Assembly: GCA_963556255.1 (NCBI GenBank)
Contig: OY744608.1
Coordinates: 35,229,599 to 35,293,598 of the forward strand
Direction of reading: 5' to 3'
DNA length: 64,000 nt
Source of the DNA: Allolobophora icterica
Lineage: Eukaryota > Annelida > Clitellata > Crassiclitellata > Lumbricidae
The notes under the pieces are model-generated. The model did no database searches. It had not been told where the DNA came from and was given only the letters and a program-made list of their open reading frames with translations. Below, one piece after another: positions 63,950-64,000 of this stretch. Position numbers and translations under genes: made by a program. Every line of letters starts with the position of its first letter. Position 1 is the stretch's first letter.

Positions 63950-64000
63950 GCAATCATAGTCTAGATCATAGTCTAGATCATAGACTAGATCATAGTCTAG
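63950..64000. repeat. 12-bp tandem repeat running off the window
   Basis: Four units of TAGATCATAGTC, one with a single-base change. The array continues beyond the right edge. Confidence 0.9.

Overview
The window is eukaryotic, intron-rich and AT-leaning, and dense in retrotransposon debris, DNA transposons and microsatellites. A multi-exon animal gene, CR1/Jockey- and L2-like LINEs, a LINE family with an R2-style C-terminus, tRNA-derived SINEs, hAT, Mutator-like and Helitron elements all point to an invertebrate metazoan, most likely a marine deuterostome such as an echinoderm. The species assignment is inference. The 8-base palindrome TAGGCCTA recurs at least 18 times where about one copy is expected by chance.

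The one host gene I can assemble is a complete SLC5-family sodium/sugar cotransporter. It has 14 coding exons on the + strand from 18740 to 40289. All exon phases join, giving 1965 nt and 654 residues plus a stop codon. The Na2-site serines and several sugar-site residues align to human SGLT1 at a constant offset of 17-18. The positions of SGLT1 His83, Thr287 and Tyr290 are changed, so the substrate may differ. Two of the 13 introns use GC-AG splice sites.

Region by region. 1-10 kb holds decayed LINEs (RT, endonuclease and 3' ends), hAT MITEs, a pair of short Helitron-like elements and a hAT transposase remnant. 10-17.6 kb is a dispersed repeat whose middle has expanded into a 5.7-kb array of a 31-bp unit. 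A second, unexpanded copy of the same repeat lies at 44-45.8 kb. 18.7-40.3 kb is the transporter gene, its introns filled with transposons. Intron 4 holds an 1.2-kb hAT-like element and a 3.8-kb Mutator-like element with another hAT element nested in it. Introns 6, 7, 8 and 11 hold further MITEs, a 1.35-kb Helitron and very long simple repeats. 40.6-43 kb is a decayed DNA transposon marked by inverted copies of a 15-bp motif. 44-52 kb is a graveyard of at least four LINE families. 53.4-58 kb is a nearly intact LINE with 149-bp tandem repeats in its 5' region and a 1042-residue endonuclease/reverse transcriptase. 58-64 kb has a hAT transposase remnant, a full SINE, a strong hairpin and otherwise unassigned sequence.

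The LINEs appear to have supplied both the tails of the SINEs and the seeds of many AAT-type microsatellites. I see no second complete host gene, no rRNA, no functional tRNA and no CRISPR array.
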